Origin: Martelella sp. AD-3
GTDB lineage: Bacteria; Pseudomonadota; Alphaproteobacteria; Rhizobiales; Rhizobiaceae
NCBI RefSeq assembly: GCF_001578105.1
Contig: NZ_CP014275.1
Coordinates: forward strand, 2,728,001-2,792,000
Direction: 5' to 3'
DNA length: 64,000 bases
A model generated the notes under the pieces. The model was not told the DNA's origin and did no database searches. It saw nothing but the letters and a program-made list of their open reading frames with translations. The position numbers and the translations under genes are program-made. Positions within the stretch are counted from its first letter, which is position 1; each line of letters opens with the position of its first letter. Of the stretch, positions 29,007-40,208 are shown one piece after another.

Positions 29007-29936
29007 ATGCTTTCGCCGTATAGAGACCCCTATTTTGCGGAGCGTTCCCGCAAACCGCAACAAAGGCCTTACGTGACCACAGCCTCGCCGCCGCTCATCG
29101 GTTCACTCGATACCTGGCTCATGGACATCCGTCCCGCGCCAGGACTTACGGGCATCCGCCGCTTTGCCGTCGAGTTCCTGTTCTTCGGCCTCAAGGAGGC
29201 GCGGGCCTGCCTGTTTGCCGGCCTGTTCTTCGTTTCGATCTTCATCGTGCCGCGCGAGGGCGTCCTGGGACTGCCGCGCTATGACGTGCTGCTGGTCATC
29301 GCGCTTTCGATCCAGTTTTCCATGATCCGGCTCGGGCTGGAGACCTGGGACGAATTCCGGGCGATCTGCCTGTTTCACATCGTCGGCTTCGCGCTCGAAG
29401 TGTTCAAGACGTCCGGCGCGATCCAGTCCTGGTCCTATCCGGACTTCGCCTATACCAAGCTTTTCGGCGTGCCGATGTTTTCCGGCTTCATGTACGCCGC
29501 CGTCGGCAGCTATATCATCCAGGCCTGGCGCATCCTGCAGGTGCGCATCCTGCACCACCCGCCCTACTGGATGGCCGCTCTGGTGGCGCTGCTGATCTAT
29601 GCCAATTTCTTCACCCATCATTTCATCGGCGATTATCGCTGGTATATCGCGGCGCTTGCGATCGGGCTTTACGCGCGGTCAACGGTGGTCTTCCGCCCCT
29701 ATGACCGGGACCGGAAAATGCCGATGCTGCTCGCCTTCATCCTGATCGGCTTCTTCATCTGGCTTGCGGAAAACATCTCGACCTTCTTCGCCGTCTGGCA
29801 ATATCCGGACCAGATCGGCGCGTGGTCGACCGTGCATCTCGGCAAATGGAGTTCATGGACGCTTCTGGTGATCATGACCTTCACCATCGTCGTCTCGCTG
29901 AAGCATATCCGGGAGAGCATCCACATTCCGCGCTGA
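29007..29936 (+). CDS. DUF817 family multi-pass membrane protein
   Basis: About 309 residues from ATG 29007, or shorter from the GTG at 29073. It has roughly eight hydrophobic helices with conserved-looking YPDFAYTKLFGVPMFSGFMYAAVGSYI. It matches the DUF817 family of unknown function. The gene is 48 bp after the P-loop gene. Its C-terminus is followed 28 bp later by the convergent ribF stop. Confidence 0.75.
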   Translation: MLSPYRDPYFAERSRKPQQRPYVTTASPPLIGSLDTWLMDIRPAPGLTGIRRFAVEFLFFGLKEARACLFAGLFFVSIFIVPREGVLGLPRYDVLLVIALSIQFSMIRLGLETWDEFRAICLFHIVGFALEVFKTSGAIQSWSYPDFAYTKLFGVPMFSGFMYAAVGSYIIQAWRILQVRILHHPPYWMAALVALLIYANFFTHHFIGDYRWYIAALAIGLYARSTVVFRPYDRDRKMPMLLAFILIGFFIWLAENISTFFAVWQYPDQIGAWSTVHLGKWSSWTLLVIMTFTIVVSLKHIRESIHIPR

Positions 29937-29964
29937 CGCCTGAGGGGCGGTCCGGGCGTCAAAC

Positions 29965-30945
29965 TCAAAAAGCGATCTTCGCGTCGAGGGCCGAAAACGG
30001 TTGAACGGCCGAAAGCAGCGCTTTCGCCTGGTCGGCGTCGCGGTGCATCTGGGCGACGAGGGCCTCCAGCCCGTTGAACTTCAACTCGTCGCGCAAGCGC
30101 CCGAAGAGAGAGACGGAACCGGTCTCGCCGTAGAGATCGCCCTTGAAATCGAAGATATAGGTCTCCAGCAGCGGCCGTCCGTCTTCCACCACGGTCGGGC
30201 GGCGGCCGAAGCTTGCCACCCCGTCATGCAGCGTGCCGTCCGGACGGCGGTAACGCACGGCATAAATGCCGGGGCGAAGCTTGGCGTCGGGATCGAACGC
30301 CATGTTGGCCGTCGGAAAGCCGAGCGTGCGGCCGAGTTTTTCGCCATGGATCACCTCGCCGGTAACCGTGTAGCGATAGCCGAGCAGGCCTGACGCCTCC
30401 ACCACCTCGCCGCGGGTCAGAAGGTCTCGGACGCGGCTGGAGGAGACGACCTCGGCATTCTCGTCGCGGAAGGCATCCATCAGCGTCACGCCGAAGCCGT
30501 GGCGCTTGCCGGCCTGCATCAGATAGGCCGGCCCGCCCTCGCGGTTGCGGCCGAAATGGAAATCGAAGCCGGTGACGACCTCGCTCGCCGCCAGCCAGTC
30601 GAGCAGCACCGTGGTGACGAATTCTTCCGGCGAGCGCTGCGAAAAGGTTCGGTCGAAGGGATATTCGATGACCGCGTGATAGCCCATCGCCTCAAGCAGG
30701 CGCGCCTTCATCGGCGCCGGCGTCAGCCTGAAGACCGGCGCCTTGGGGTTGAACACCGTGCGCGGATGCGGTTCGAAGGTCAGCACCAGCGCCGGCACGC
30801 CCCGCTCCTCGGCAAGCGAGAGCGCGCGCCCCAGCACGCTTTGATGACCGCGATGCACGCCGTCGAAATTGCCGATGGCCACCACCCCGCCCTTCAGTGC
30901 GGACGGCAGGGGTTCGCGAAACTCGTTGCGGTGAAATACGGTCAT
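29965..30945 (-). CDS. ribF: bifunctional riboflavin kinase/FAD synthetase
   Basis: 326 residues. The N-terminal FMN adenylyltransferase domain shows AIGNFDGVHRGHQ; the C-terminal riboflavin kinase domain shows GRTLGFPTANMAFDP. It makes FMN and FAD. The start is ATG 30945. It is followed on this strand by no close gene; upstream lies the HAD gene (gap 29 bp). Confidence 0.95.
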   Translation of the reverse strand: MTVFHRNEFREPLPSALKGGVVAIGNFDGVHRGHQSVLGRALSLAEERGVPALVLTFEPHPRTVFNPKAPVFRLTPAPMKARLLEAMGYHAVIEYPFDRTFSQRSPEEFVTTVLLDWLAASEVVTGFDFHFGRNREGGPAYLMQAGKRHGFGVTLMDAFRDENAEVVSSSRVRDLLTRGEVVEASGLLGYRYTVTGEVIHGEKLGRTLGFPTANMAFDPDAKLRPGIYAVRYRRPDGTLHDGVASFGRRPTVVEDGRPLLETYIFDFKGDLYGETGSVSLFGRLRDELKFNGLEALVAQMHRDADQAKALLSAVQPFSALDAKIAF

Positions 30946-30974
30946 GTTCAGCTTCCAGATGAATGCGGCCGACC

Positions 30975-31823
30975 TCAGGCGAGATCGGGCATCCAGTATT
31001 TCGGCTCTGCGTTCCGCTCCGTCAAGAACCGATTGAGCGACGCTTCGTCAACCTTTCCATCGACCGTGTAGTCGCCGGCGTGAATGCCCTCGGCGATGAA
31101 CAGGAGGTCGAGACCGTAGTCGAGCGCGCCCTTCACATCCGTCGGCATGCCGTCGCCGATGGCAAGGACGCGGGTCTTGTCGACTTCGCCGACCAGCGAA
31201 CGGGCCGTCGCCATCGCCGCCTCGTAGATCGGCGTGTGCGGCTTGCCGGCAATGCGGGTCTCGCCACCGAGCTCTTCATAAAGGGCGGCAAGCGCGCCGG
31301 CGCAGGGGATCAGCCGGTCGCCGCGGGTGACGACAAGGTCCGGGTTGGCGCAGATCAGCGGCGCGGCGCGCTGCTGAAAGCCGACGAGCATGGCGCGGTA
31401 GTCTTCCGGGGTCTCGGTCTCGTCGTCGAAGAAGCCGGTGCAGAGAATGCCCTCGGCCTCCCCTTCGCCCACCAGTTCCGCGCCGGTTCCGTCGATCAGG
31501 CCGGTGTCGCGCTTCGGGCCGAGATGGAAGAGTTTGCGCGGCCCTTCGGCGACAAGCGTCTTCGTCACGTCGCCGGAGGTGACGATCGCGTCATAGCTTT
31601 CCTCATAGACTTCAAGGACCGCCAGTTGCTTGACGACGGCGGGGGAAAGCCGGGGCGAATTGGTGAGCAGGATCACTGTCTTGCCGGCGGCGCGTGCATC
31701 CTTCAGCGCCTGCCGGGCCGCCGGAAAGGCCGCAACCCCGTTGTGGAGCACGCCCCAGACGTCGCAGAGCACGATGTCGTAATCGGCATAGAGCGCGCTG
31801 AGGGCGGGGATCGAACGGGGCAT
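30975..31823 (-). CDS. TIGR01459-type HAD hydrolase
   Basis: 282 residues. HAD motif I is DIVLCDVWGVLHNG; the Thr/Ser motif II region is LLTNSPR; the motif IV region is VLAIGDGMPTDVKGALDYG. This matches the NagD-like, TIGR01459 subfamily of type II HAD phosphatases. The substrate is unknown. The start is MPRSIPAL at 31823; a longer frame overlaps the chrA 3' end and is not used. Confidence 0.85.
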   Translation of the reverse strand: MPRSIPALSALYADYDIVLCDVWGVLHNGVAAFPAARQALKDARAAGKTVILLTNSPRLSPAVVKQLAVLEVYEESYDAIVTSGDVTKTLVAEGPRKLFHLGPKRDTGLIDGTGAELVGEGEAEGILCTGFFDDETETPEDYRAMLVGFQQRAAPLICANPDLVVTRGDRLIPCAGALAALYEELGGETRIAGKPHTPIYEAAMATARSLVGEVDKTRVLAIGDGMPTDVKGALDYGLDLLFIAEGIHAGDYTVDGKVDEASLNRFLTERNAEPKYWMPDLA

Positions 31824-31879
31824 GGCGTGTCCTTTTGGCTTCGGGAGGGCGCTACGGGCGGGTTTTGAGGCCCTAATGG

Positions 31880-33247
31880 TCATAACCAGCTGCCAATGGC
31901 AAGCCCCGCAAGCCCCGCGCCCAAGAGAAGCGGCACGACGCCGATGCGGAACGCGAAGAGCGCAATGGCGGCGAGAAGGCTCAACAGCAGCGACCAGACA
32001 TGCAGGCTCGACCACACCGGCCAGACCGGACCGGCATCAACGAGGGGCGGCAGCGCGAAGAGTTCGACGCGTCCGACGTGATCGAACATCACATGCAGCG
32101 CGAACCAGAACGACAGGTTGGCGATGACCCCGACGATCGCCGCGCCGATGCCGGCCATCGCACCCGAAAGCGCCGGGTTCTTTCTCAGATCCTCGATGAA
32201 CGGCGCGCCGGCGAAGATGAAGACGAAGCTCGGCACGAAGATCGCCCATGCCGTGAGGAAAGCGCCGATCATGCCCGAGATGAGGGGCGCGGCAAAGACC
32301 GGCGCGGCATAGGCGCCGAGAAAGCCGACGAAACAGAGCACGAGAACCAGCGGCCCCGGCGTGGTCTCCGCCAGCGCCAGCCCGTCGAGCATTTCGGCGG
32401 GCGTCAGCCAGTGATAGGTCGTCACCGCCTCCTGCGCCACATAGGAGAGCACGGCATAGGCCCCGCCGAAGGAAAACAGCGCCACCTTGACGAAGAAGCC
32501 GAAAATGTCACTGAGCGTCCCGGCTCCGCCGAGGAGGGCCAGAATACCGAGAGGCAGCAGCCAGACGAATGTCCATACGGCAATCGTGGCGATCGCGCGC
32601 AGGCCCTTCTTCTGCCGCGCCGGTGCGGGCTCTTCGTCTTCCGCGCCCGGATCGGCACTGCCGCGCATGAGAAAATAGCCGCCAAAGCCGGCGGCAAGCA
32701 CGACGAGCGGAAAGGCAACCCCGAAAACGAACAACGCCACGAAGGCAATGACGGCGAAAGCAACCGAAACCGGGCCCTTCAGCGATTTCCGGCCCATGCG
32801 CCAGAGCGCCTGGATGACGATGGCAAGAACCGCCGCCTTCAGCCCGGTGAATACCGCCTCGAGCCAGGTCGTATCGGCAAGGGCGGCGTAGAAAGCGGCA
32901 AGCCCGATAATGACCACAAGGCCCGGCAGGACGAACAGGAGGCCCGCCGCCACCCCGCCGCGCGCGCCGTGGAGCAGCCAGCCGATATAGGTGGCAAGCT
33001 GCTGCGCCTCCGGGCCGGGCAGCAACATGCAATAATTCAGCGCGTGCAGGTAGCGGTCTTCCTTCAGCCAGCGCTTTTCCTCGACCACGATCCGGTGCAT
33101 CAGCGCGATCTGGCCGGCCGGACCGCCAAAGGACAGGCAGCCGATGCGGGCAAACACCGCGACCAGTTCGGAAAAGCTCGGTTTTTTATCCTGAACGGCG
33201 TTCTCCGTCACAATCTCCTCGCATTCCGGGCGGAAATCATCGGCCAA
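31880..33247 (-). CDS. chrA: chromate efflux transporter ChrA family
   Basis: 455 residues, two homologous transmembrane halves. The hallmarks FGGPAGQIALMH and LPGPEAQQLATYIG are in the N-half, and SFGGAYAVLSYV with ETTPGPLVLV in the C-half. Family members export chromate, though some have other substrates. It is followed by the HAD gene 56 bp downstream. Confidence 0.9.
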   Translation of the reverse strand: MADDFRPECEEIVTENAVQDKKPSFSELVAVFARIGCLSFGGPAGQIALMHRIVVEEKRWLKEDRYLHALNYCMLLPGPEAQQLATYIGWLLHGARGGVAAGLLFVLPGLVVIIGLAAFYAALADTTWLEAVFTGLKAAVLAIVIQALWRMGRKSLKGPVSVAFAVIAFVALFVFGVAFPLVVLAAGFGGYFLMRGSADPGAEDEEPAPARQKKGLRAIATIAVWTFVWLLPLGILALLGGAGTLSDIFGFFVKVALFSFGGAYAVLSYVAQEAVTTYHWLTPAEMLDGLALAETTPGPLVLVLCFVGFLGAYAAPVFAAPLISGMIGAFLTAWAIFVPSFVFIFAGAPFIEDLRKNPALSGAMAGIGAAIVGVIANLSFWFALHVMFDHVGRVELFALPPLVDAGPVWPVWSSLHVWSLLLSLLAAIALFAFRIGVVPLLLGAGLAGLAIGSWL

Positions 33248-33340
33248 GGGTTATCGGCCGGAGATAAAACCTGTATGAAAGCCCCATTCAGGCCGCGCGC
33301 GCCTCTCCCGGCAAACGAAAAAAATCTTTTCGCCGATTTC

Positions 33341-33369
33341 TTGACACGCCGCACCCCACCTCCTAAATC
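33341..33369 (+). promoter_or_regulatory. housekeeping-type promoter of groESL
   Basis: TTGACA (33341-33346), 17 bp, TAAATC (33364-33369), just upstream of the CIRCE element and about 95 bp before groES. Confidence 0.65.
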
Positions 33370-33376
33370 TCCGTCA

Positions 33377-33403
33377 TTAGCACTCACCCAGTGAGAGTGC
33401 TAA
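33377..33403 (+). promoter_or_regulatory. CIRCE operator of groESL (HrcA site)
   Basis: TTAGCACTC-N9-GAGTGCTAA is the exact CIRCE consensus. It lies between the -10 element and the groES start, where HrcA would block transcription. Confidence 0.95.
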
Positions 33404-33463
33404 CACTTATCCAGGTGGCCGCGTCAAGCGGCTGCGAATGTCATTTGATCGAGGGTACAGACA

Positions 33464-33760
33464 ATGGCAAGCATTTCTTTCCGCCCCCTGCACGACCGCG
33501 TCGTCGTACGTCGCGTTGAGTCCGAGGAAAAGACCAAGGGTGGCATCATCATCCCCGACACCGCCAAGGAAAAGCCGCAGGAAGGCGAAATCGTCGCCGT
33601 CGGTTCCGGCGCTCGTGACGACAGCGGCAATGTTGTCGCGCTCGACGTCAAGGTCGGCGACCGGGTTCTGTTCGGCAAGTGGTCGGGCACCGAAGTCAAG
33701 CTCGACGGCGAAGACCTTCTGATCATGAAGGAAGCCGACATCATGGGCATCGTCGCTTAA
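33464..33760 (+). CDS. groES: co-chaperonin GroES
   Basis: 98 residues. The mobile loop ([17 protein letters not shown]) and C-terminal [14 protein letters not shown] are typical. It caps GroEL. It is 61 bp after CIRCE and 81 bp before groEL. The codon use differs from neighbours, with more GTT and GCT, as expected for a highly expressed gene. Confidence 0.98.
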   Translation: MASISFRPLHDRVVVRRVESEEKTKGGIIIPDTAKEKPQEGEIVAVGSGARDDSGNVVALDVKVGDRVLFGKWSGTEVKLDGEDLLIMKEADIMGIVA

Positions 33761-33826
33761 TCAAGCGCATCTGTCCACGATTCACCATTCCATCCAGCCG
33801 GGCACTTGCCCATAAGGTTTTGATAA

Positions 33827-35690
<1,864 letters not shown>

Positions 35691-35723
35691 CGAGCGCCCA
35701 GCTCGACCAGTCGAAATTTGGAG

Positions 35724-35749
35724 AAGGCGCCTTTCGGGGCGCCTTTTTT
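35724..35749 (+). terminator. rho-independent terminator of groESL
   Basis: AAGGCGCC/GGCGCCTT stem with a 6-base loop, followed by TTTT (35746-35749), after the tandem repeat. Confidence 0.9.
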
Positions 35750-35992
35750 GTGTGTCCGGCTTGCGCCGTCGCCACGCAAGCGGAATGCGACTGACGTGCC
35801 GCATGCACCAAAAAGATGAACAAAAGTTAATTTATAAATTGCGCATTTTACCGATGCCTGATGAAATCGGGACGCTTCAACCGGAGCGGCGAACAGGCGT
35901 GGCGGGACATAGGTGCATGTCTTCAATGAACGGCATGTCACCGGACGCCCCGGTGCGTCCACGTCTCACATTCATGCAGGGCCAATCGATCA

Positions 35993-36676
35993 ATGAAAGC
36001 ATTTCTTCCGGCGCTTCTCGCAACCACCACAGCCACCGCCGCGCTTGCCGCAGACCCGATGGCAACGCCGATCCCGGCTTCGCCCGCGACCTACGACTGG
36101 TCGGGCGCCTATCTCGGGGCGGAGGGCGGTTATGGATGGCTTGCCGGCGAAGTGCCGAACGACCTCTTCACCGGCACCAGGACTGAAAGCGCCGATGGCG
36201 GCGCGGCCGCCGTCTTCGCCGGCTACAGCCATCAGCTCAATAACAACGTCGTCGTCGGCATCAATGGCGAATTCGGCTACAACTGGAATGACAATTCCTA
36301 CACCGTCGTTTCGCCCTACCCGTTTCTCAACGGCCAGAGCGTCACCTTCGGTACAGAGTGGCGGGCGAGCGTCGAGGGCAGCGTCGGCTATGCCTTCGAC
36401 CGCCTTCTGGTCTTTGCCTCCGGCGGCTGGACCGCAACCAGGCTTGAGGGCTCCTTCTCGCTGACCGGCAGGAGCTATGACGAGGTCATGAACGGATGGA
36501 CGCTCGGCGCGGGCATCGACTATGCGATCAGCGAAAACGTGTTCGCCCGGCTGAAGGCGAGCTACAGCGACTACGGCTCCACCGACATCATCACCCAGGC
36601 AACGGGTATTCCGGGCCTGCCCGACAGCAAGCTGAGCCAGGCAAGCCTGATGGCCGGCATCGGCTTCAAGTTCTGA
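35993..36676 (+). CDS. Omp25/Omp31-type outer membrane beta-barrel protein
   Basis: 227 residues: a signal peptide (LPALLATTTATAALAADP), then an eight-stranded-barrel pattern with alternating aromatic strands, starting YDWSGAYLGAEGGYGW and ending in a C-terminal Phe (GIGFKF). It belongs to the rhizobial/Brucella Omp25-31 group. No partner genes are evident. Confidence 0.87.
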   Translation: MKAFLPALLATTTATAALAADPMATPIPASPATYDWSGAYLGAEGGYGWLAGEVPNDLFTGTRTESADGGAAAVFAGYSHQLNNNVVVGINGEFGYNWNDNSYTVVSPYPFLNGQSVTFGTEWRASVEGSVGYAFDRLLVFASGGWTATRLEGSFSLTGRSYDEVMNGWTLGAGIDYAISENVFARLKASYSDYGSTDIITQATGIPGLPDSKLSQASLMAGIGFKF

Positions 36677-36707
36677 GGTCGCGGCCTTCGAAAGATCCTC
36701 GGACGCG

Positions 36708-36728
36708 AAAAGGGCGGCCGCGCCGCCC
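36708..36728 (-). terminator. terminator of the DUF892 gene
   Basis: GGGCGGC/GCCGCCC stem (36712-36718, 36722-36728) with TTTT on the minus strand, about 30 bp after the stop. Confidence 0.6.
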
Positions 36729-36758
36729 TCTCCGTAGTCATGGTTCGCCGATGCGCGA

Positions 36759-37250
36759 TCACGCCGCCTTGGCATGTGCGTTGAGCGATTTCTCGGCAAG
36801 CTTGGAAAGTTCGAGATCCGCCGTCGATTCCTGTTCGAAGGTCTCCTCCAGAAGCTTGACAACGTCCTTCTTGTCGAGCTGCTTCGCCCAGGCGATCAGC
36901 GTGCCGTAGCGGGCCATCTCGTAATGCTCCACGGCCTGCGCGGCGGAGATGAGGCCGGCATCGAGAGCGGGCGTATCCTTGAAGTCCTCGATGATCTCCT
37001 CACCCTCCTCGATAATGCCCTGGATCGCCTCGCAGGTCTTGCCGCGGGCCGGCTTGCCGAGCAGTTCGAAAACCTGCTGCAGGCGCTCGATCTGGCCTTC
37101 GGTCTCTTCCCGGTGGTTTTTGAAGGCTTCCTTGAGATCGTCGGATTGCGCGGCGCGCGCCATTTTCGGCAGCGCCTTCACGATCTGGCGTTCGGCGAAA
37201 TAGATGTCCTTGAGCGTGTCGAGAAACAGGTCGTCCAGTGTCTTGGTCAT
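36759..37250 (-). CDS. DUF892 (YciE-like) ferritin-like protein
   Basis: 163 residues, a four-helix-bundle with ferritin-like metal ligands: DIYFAERQI, NHREETEGQIERL, AVEHYEMARYGTLIAWAKQL. Members of this family are stress-induced in many bacteria. An EcfG-type promoter lies 48 bp upstream of ATG 37250. Upstream in-frame sequence from 37709 is a shadow of the GST gene. Confidence 0.88.
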   Translation of the reverse strand: MTKTLDDLFLDTLKDIYFAERQIVKALPKMARAAQSDDLKEAFKNHREETEGQIERLQQVFELLGKPARGKTCEAIQGIIEEGEEIIEDFKDTPALDAGLISAAQAVEHYEMARYGTLIAWAKQLDKKDVVKLLEETFEQESTADLELSKLAEKSLNAHAKAA

Positions 37251-37297
37251 GTTCAGATCTCCTCGTGTTGAAAGCGTGTTTGCTCTTGTGACGAAGA

Positions 37298-37323
37298 AAC
37301 GCCGTCCTTGACGAAACGGTTCC
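37298..37323 (-). promoter_or_regulatory. EcfG-type general stress promoter of the DUF892 gene
   Basis: On the minus strand GGAAC (37323-37319), 17 bp, CGTT (37301-37298). It is directed at the DUF892 gene. Confidence 0.7.
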
Positions 37324-37346
37324 TGACAAAACCGCGCCGCAGGCAA

Positions 37347-37376
37347 CAAAAAAGCGCGACCGCCGGGACCGCGCTT
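37347..37376 (-). terminator. rho-independent terminator of the GST gene
   Basis: AAGCGCG/CGCGCTT stem (37352-37358, 37370-37376) with six T residues following on the minus strand, about 32 bp after the GST stop. Confidence 0.75.
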
Positions 37377-37407
37377 CTTCTCAAGCATAGCGATGCTGTG
37401 TCTCGCC

Positions 37408-38124
37408 TCAGGCTTCGGCGGGAACCGTGAAGCCCTTGACGCTGGCCGGGCGGTCCGAGCAGCGCTCCACCCAGGCGGAAACAGACTTGAAATCGGCAAG
37501 GCCCAGTACATCCGCGGCATCGTAGCCGACCGACAGGCCGCGCACCCAGGGAAAGATCGCGATATCGGCGATCGAATAGGCCGAATAATCCTCGCCCATG
37601 ATGAACTTGCGGTCACGCAGGCGCCCTTCCAGAACGCCGAGCAACCGGCGGACTTCCTTCTTGTAGCGCTCGACCGGATAGGGATTGTTGGCGACCTTGT
37701 CGGCGGCATATTTGTAGAAGTGGCCGAACTGGCCGAACATCGGCCCGACGCCGCCCATCTGGAACATCACCCACTGGATCGCCTCGTAGCGGCCGATCGG
37801 ATCATTGGGGATGAGCTTGCCGGCCTTCTCGGCGAGGTAAAGCAGGATCGCGCCGGACTCGAACAGGCCGACCGGAAGGTCGTCAGGACCGTGGGGGTCG
37901 ATGATCGCCGGGATCTTATTGTTGGGGTTCAGCGACAGGAACTCCGGCGACATCTGGTCGTCCGTGCCGAAGGACACGCGATGCGCCTCATAGGGCAGCT
38001 CAAGCTCCTCAAGCGCGATCGAAACCTTCACGCCGTTGGGAGTGGGAAGAGAGTAGAGCTGGATGACTTCCGGGTCTTTCGGCGGCCATTTCTGGGTGAT
38101 CGGAAAATCGGACAAGCGTGACAT
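37408..38124 (-). CDS. glutathione S-transferase (YghU/Ure2p-like disulfide oxidoreductase)
   Basis: 238 residues. An N-terminal thioredoxin-like domain (VIQLYSLPTPNGVKVSIALEEL, LNPNNKIPAIID, LFESGAILLYLAEKAGKL) is followed by the all-alpha C-domain. The TPNG motif before the first helix is characteristic of the YghU/YfcG disulfide-bond oxidoreductases. It probably acts on glutathione-linked disulfides. The start is ATG 38124; a longer frame is not supported. Confidence 0.88.
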   Translation of the reverse strand: MSRLSDFPITQKWPPKDPEVIQLYSLPTPNGVKVSIALEELELPYEAHRVSFGTDDQMSPEFLSLNPNNKIPAIIDPHGPDDLPVGLFESGAILLYLAEKAGKLIPNDPIGRYEAIQWVMFQMGGVGPMFGQFGHFYKYAADKVANNPYPVERYKKEVRRLLGVLEGRLRDRKFIMGEDYSAYSIADIAIFPWVRGLSVGYDAADVLGLADFKSVSAWVERCSDRPASVKGFTVPAEA

Positions 38125-38312
38125 GGACGCTCCTGAAAAATGTTTTGCGGATAGGTGCGAGATGTGCAGTGCGGATCGAAATCGCAAGACCATGCTTGTC
38201 ATTAAAATGGCAAAAAAGTGTCGTCCGGACCAAAAAATGACGATTTCAGCCAATCGTCACCAAATAGGGATGGACGATACACGGCTTCGCCAACAGCGGC
38301 TTGCGCTGCCTC

Positions 38313-39002
38313 TTATCCGCGCATCGCCGCCAGGATTTCGTCGATCGCCGGGTCGCCTTCATGCGAGGTCTTTTTCGCGCGCACGAAACAGGCCTCCGAT
38401 TTCAGGATCACGCCGTCGGTCAGAATTTTCAGGTGGTTGGCCGCAAGCGTCGAGCCGGTGGAGGTGATATCGACGATGATGTCGGCCTGGCCGGCCATGG
38501 GCGCGCCTTCCGTCGCCCCGAGGCTTTCGACGATGCGATAGAGCTGGATGCCGTGCTTGGCGGTGAAGAACTGCTGCGTCAGCCGCCAGAATTTCGTCGC
38601 GATCGCCAGACGGCGGCCGTGACGGCTGCGGAATTCCGAGGCGACATCGTTCAGGTCCGCCATCGTGTCGACATCGAGCCAGATTTCCGGGACGGCCACC
38701 ACCACATCGGCCTTCCCGAAGCCGAGGCGGGAGACGAACTCCACCCGGGCATCGGCGTCCGCCACGTTCTCGCGCACCACATCCTCGCCGGTCACGCCGA
38801 AATCGACCGCGCCATTGCCGACCTCGCGCGAAATCTCCGAGGCCGACAGGAAGGCGATCTCGATATCCGGCCGGCCGCGTACCTGCCCGCGATAGGAGCG
38901 GTCATTGCCGTTGGTCTCGACAGGAAAGCCCGCCCTTTCGAGCGCCTGTTCCGCGCCTTCCTTGATCCGGCCCTTGGAGGGCAGCGCAATGGTGACGGTC
39001 AT
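38313..39002 (-). CDS. hisG: ATP phosphoribosyltransferase, short catalytic form
   Basis: 229 residues, the short HisG without the C-terminal regulatory domain. It starts [24 protein letters not shown] and has a PRPP-binding-type [13 protein letters not shown]. The first step of histidine synthesis; requires HisZ. Its start overlaps the hisZ stop by four bases. Confidence 0.95.
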   Translation of the reverse strand: MTVTIALPSKGRIKEGAEQALERAGFPVETNGNDRSYRGQVRGRPDIEIAFLSASEISREVGNGAVDFGVTGEDVVRENVADADARVEFVSRLGFGKADVVVAVPEIWLDVDTMADLNDVASEFRSRHGRRLAIATKFWRLTQQFFTAKHGIQLYRIVESLGATEGAPMAGQADIIVDITSTGSTLAANHLKILTDGVILKSEACFVRAKKTSHEGDPAIDEILAAMRG

Positions 39003-40138
39003 GGTGTTCCTCCGGCTTTTTCTCGGGCGCGTTCGATCCGGTCGAGCCACAGCGAAAAGCCGACGGCGGGAATATGGTCGCTGGCGCCAAGCAGCGTCAG
39101 CAGCCGGTCATAACGTCCGCCGCCCGCCAGAAGCGCGCCGCGCGCACCGGCTTCCGCGATTTCGAATACGAGGCCCGTATAGTAATCAAGCGGACGGCCG
39201 AATGCGGCGCGATAGGTGATCGCGGCCACCTCGACGCCCGCTGCCGCAAGCGCCGCGATGCGGGCCTCGAACGCGCCGATCGCCGCGCCGATATCGAGAT
39301 CAAACTTTTCCGAAAAGGCCGCAAGCGCCGACGATGCCGCGTCAAGACCGACCTCGAGCGAGAGAAAACTCGTCAGCGCCTCCAGCGCATCGGCATCGAG
39401 ACTGGTGACGGAGAGCGCCAGTTTTTCCTTCAGTCGCCGCGCAATCTCCTCGGGGCTGCGGCTGGCATTAGTGGAATAGCCGGTAACCTGCATGGTTTCG
39501 TCAATATGGGCCACCAGCCCCGCCTCGTCGCCATCGGCGAGGAAGGCGGCGACGCGGCGGTCGAGGCCGGAGACCGGCTGCGGGCGTGCCAGCGTTTCCA
39601 GAAGCGCCTCGAGCCGCGCATGGTTACCGAAGGCCTGGATCAGCCGCTTCTGCCAGCCGCCTGGAAGACCGAGCGCCCGCACCACCGCCTCGAAGATCGC
39701 CTGGTCGCCGAGCGTGACGGCAAGGCGCTGGCCCGGCAGGCAGGCGCCGAGCGCGCCCCAGGCATCGGCAATGGCGCGCGCATCGGCGGCGGCGACATCG
39801 GCCGTCCCCAGATCCTCGATGCCCGCCTGGAAGAACTCGTCCGCCCCGTCCTCGCGCGCCTGGCGGAACACCATGCCGCAATAGGCATAGCGCTTCGGCG
39901 TGCCGGCGTTCTCCGCGATGTGACGGCGGCAGACGGGGATGGTGAATTCCGGGCGCAGGCAGAGGCTCTCGCCCGTCTCGCTCTCGGTCATGAAAATGCG
40001 GCGGCGCAGCGCCTCGCCGGTCATGTCCAGAAAGGGCGCGGCGGGCTGGATCACCGGCGTGTCGGTCAGATCCGTTTCGCGCGCGGCAAAGGCGGCAAGA
40101 ATGGCGCCGGCGCAATCCGGCAGGCTGGTGGAGGGCAT
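38999..40138 (-). CDS. hisZ: ATP phosphoribosyltransferase regulatory subunit
   Basis: 379 residues, a HisRS-like fold lacking tRNA-binding parts, with [13 protein letters not shown] and [13 protein letters not shown] class II motifs and a C-terminal GGGRYDRLL. It activates the short HisG. It precedes hisG in the same direction with ATGA overlap. hisS lies about 0.9 kb away on the same strand, a common association. Confidence 0.94.
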   Translation of the reverse strand: MPSTSLPDCAGAILAAFAARETDLTDTPVIQPAAPFLDMTGEALRRRIFMTESETGESLCLRPEFTIPVCRRHIAENAGTPKRYAYCGMVFRQAREDGADEFFQAGIEDLGTADVAAADARAIADAWGALGACLPGQRLAVTLGDQAIFEAVVRALGLPGGWQKRLIQAFGNHARLEALLETLARPQPVSGLDRRVAAFLADGDEAGLVAHIDETMQVTGYSTNASRSPEEIARRLKEKLALSVTSLDADALEALTSFLSLEVGLDAASSALAAFSEKFDLDIGAAIGAFEARIAALAAAGVEVAAITYRAAFGRPLDYYTGLVFEIAEAGARGALLAGGGRYDRLLTLLGASDHIPAVGFSLWLDRIERAREKAGGTP

Positions 40139-40208
40139 GGGTCGTCTCTACTGTTTGCCGCACCCGATGACCATCCTTTGCGGCAAAAGTCAACGATTGC
40201 GGCCTGGA

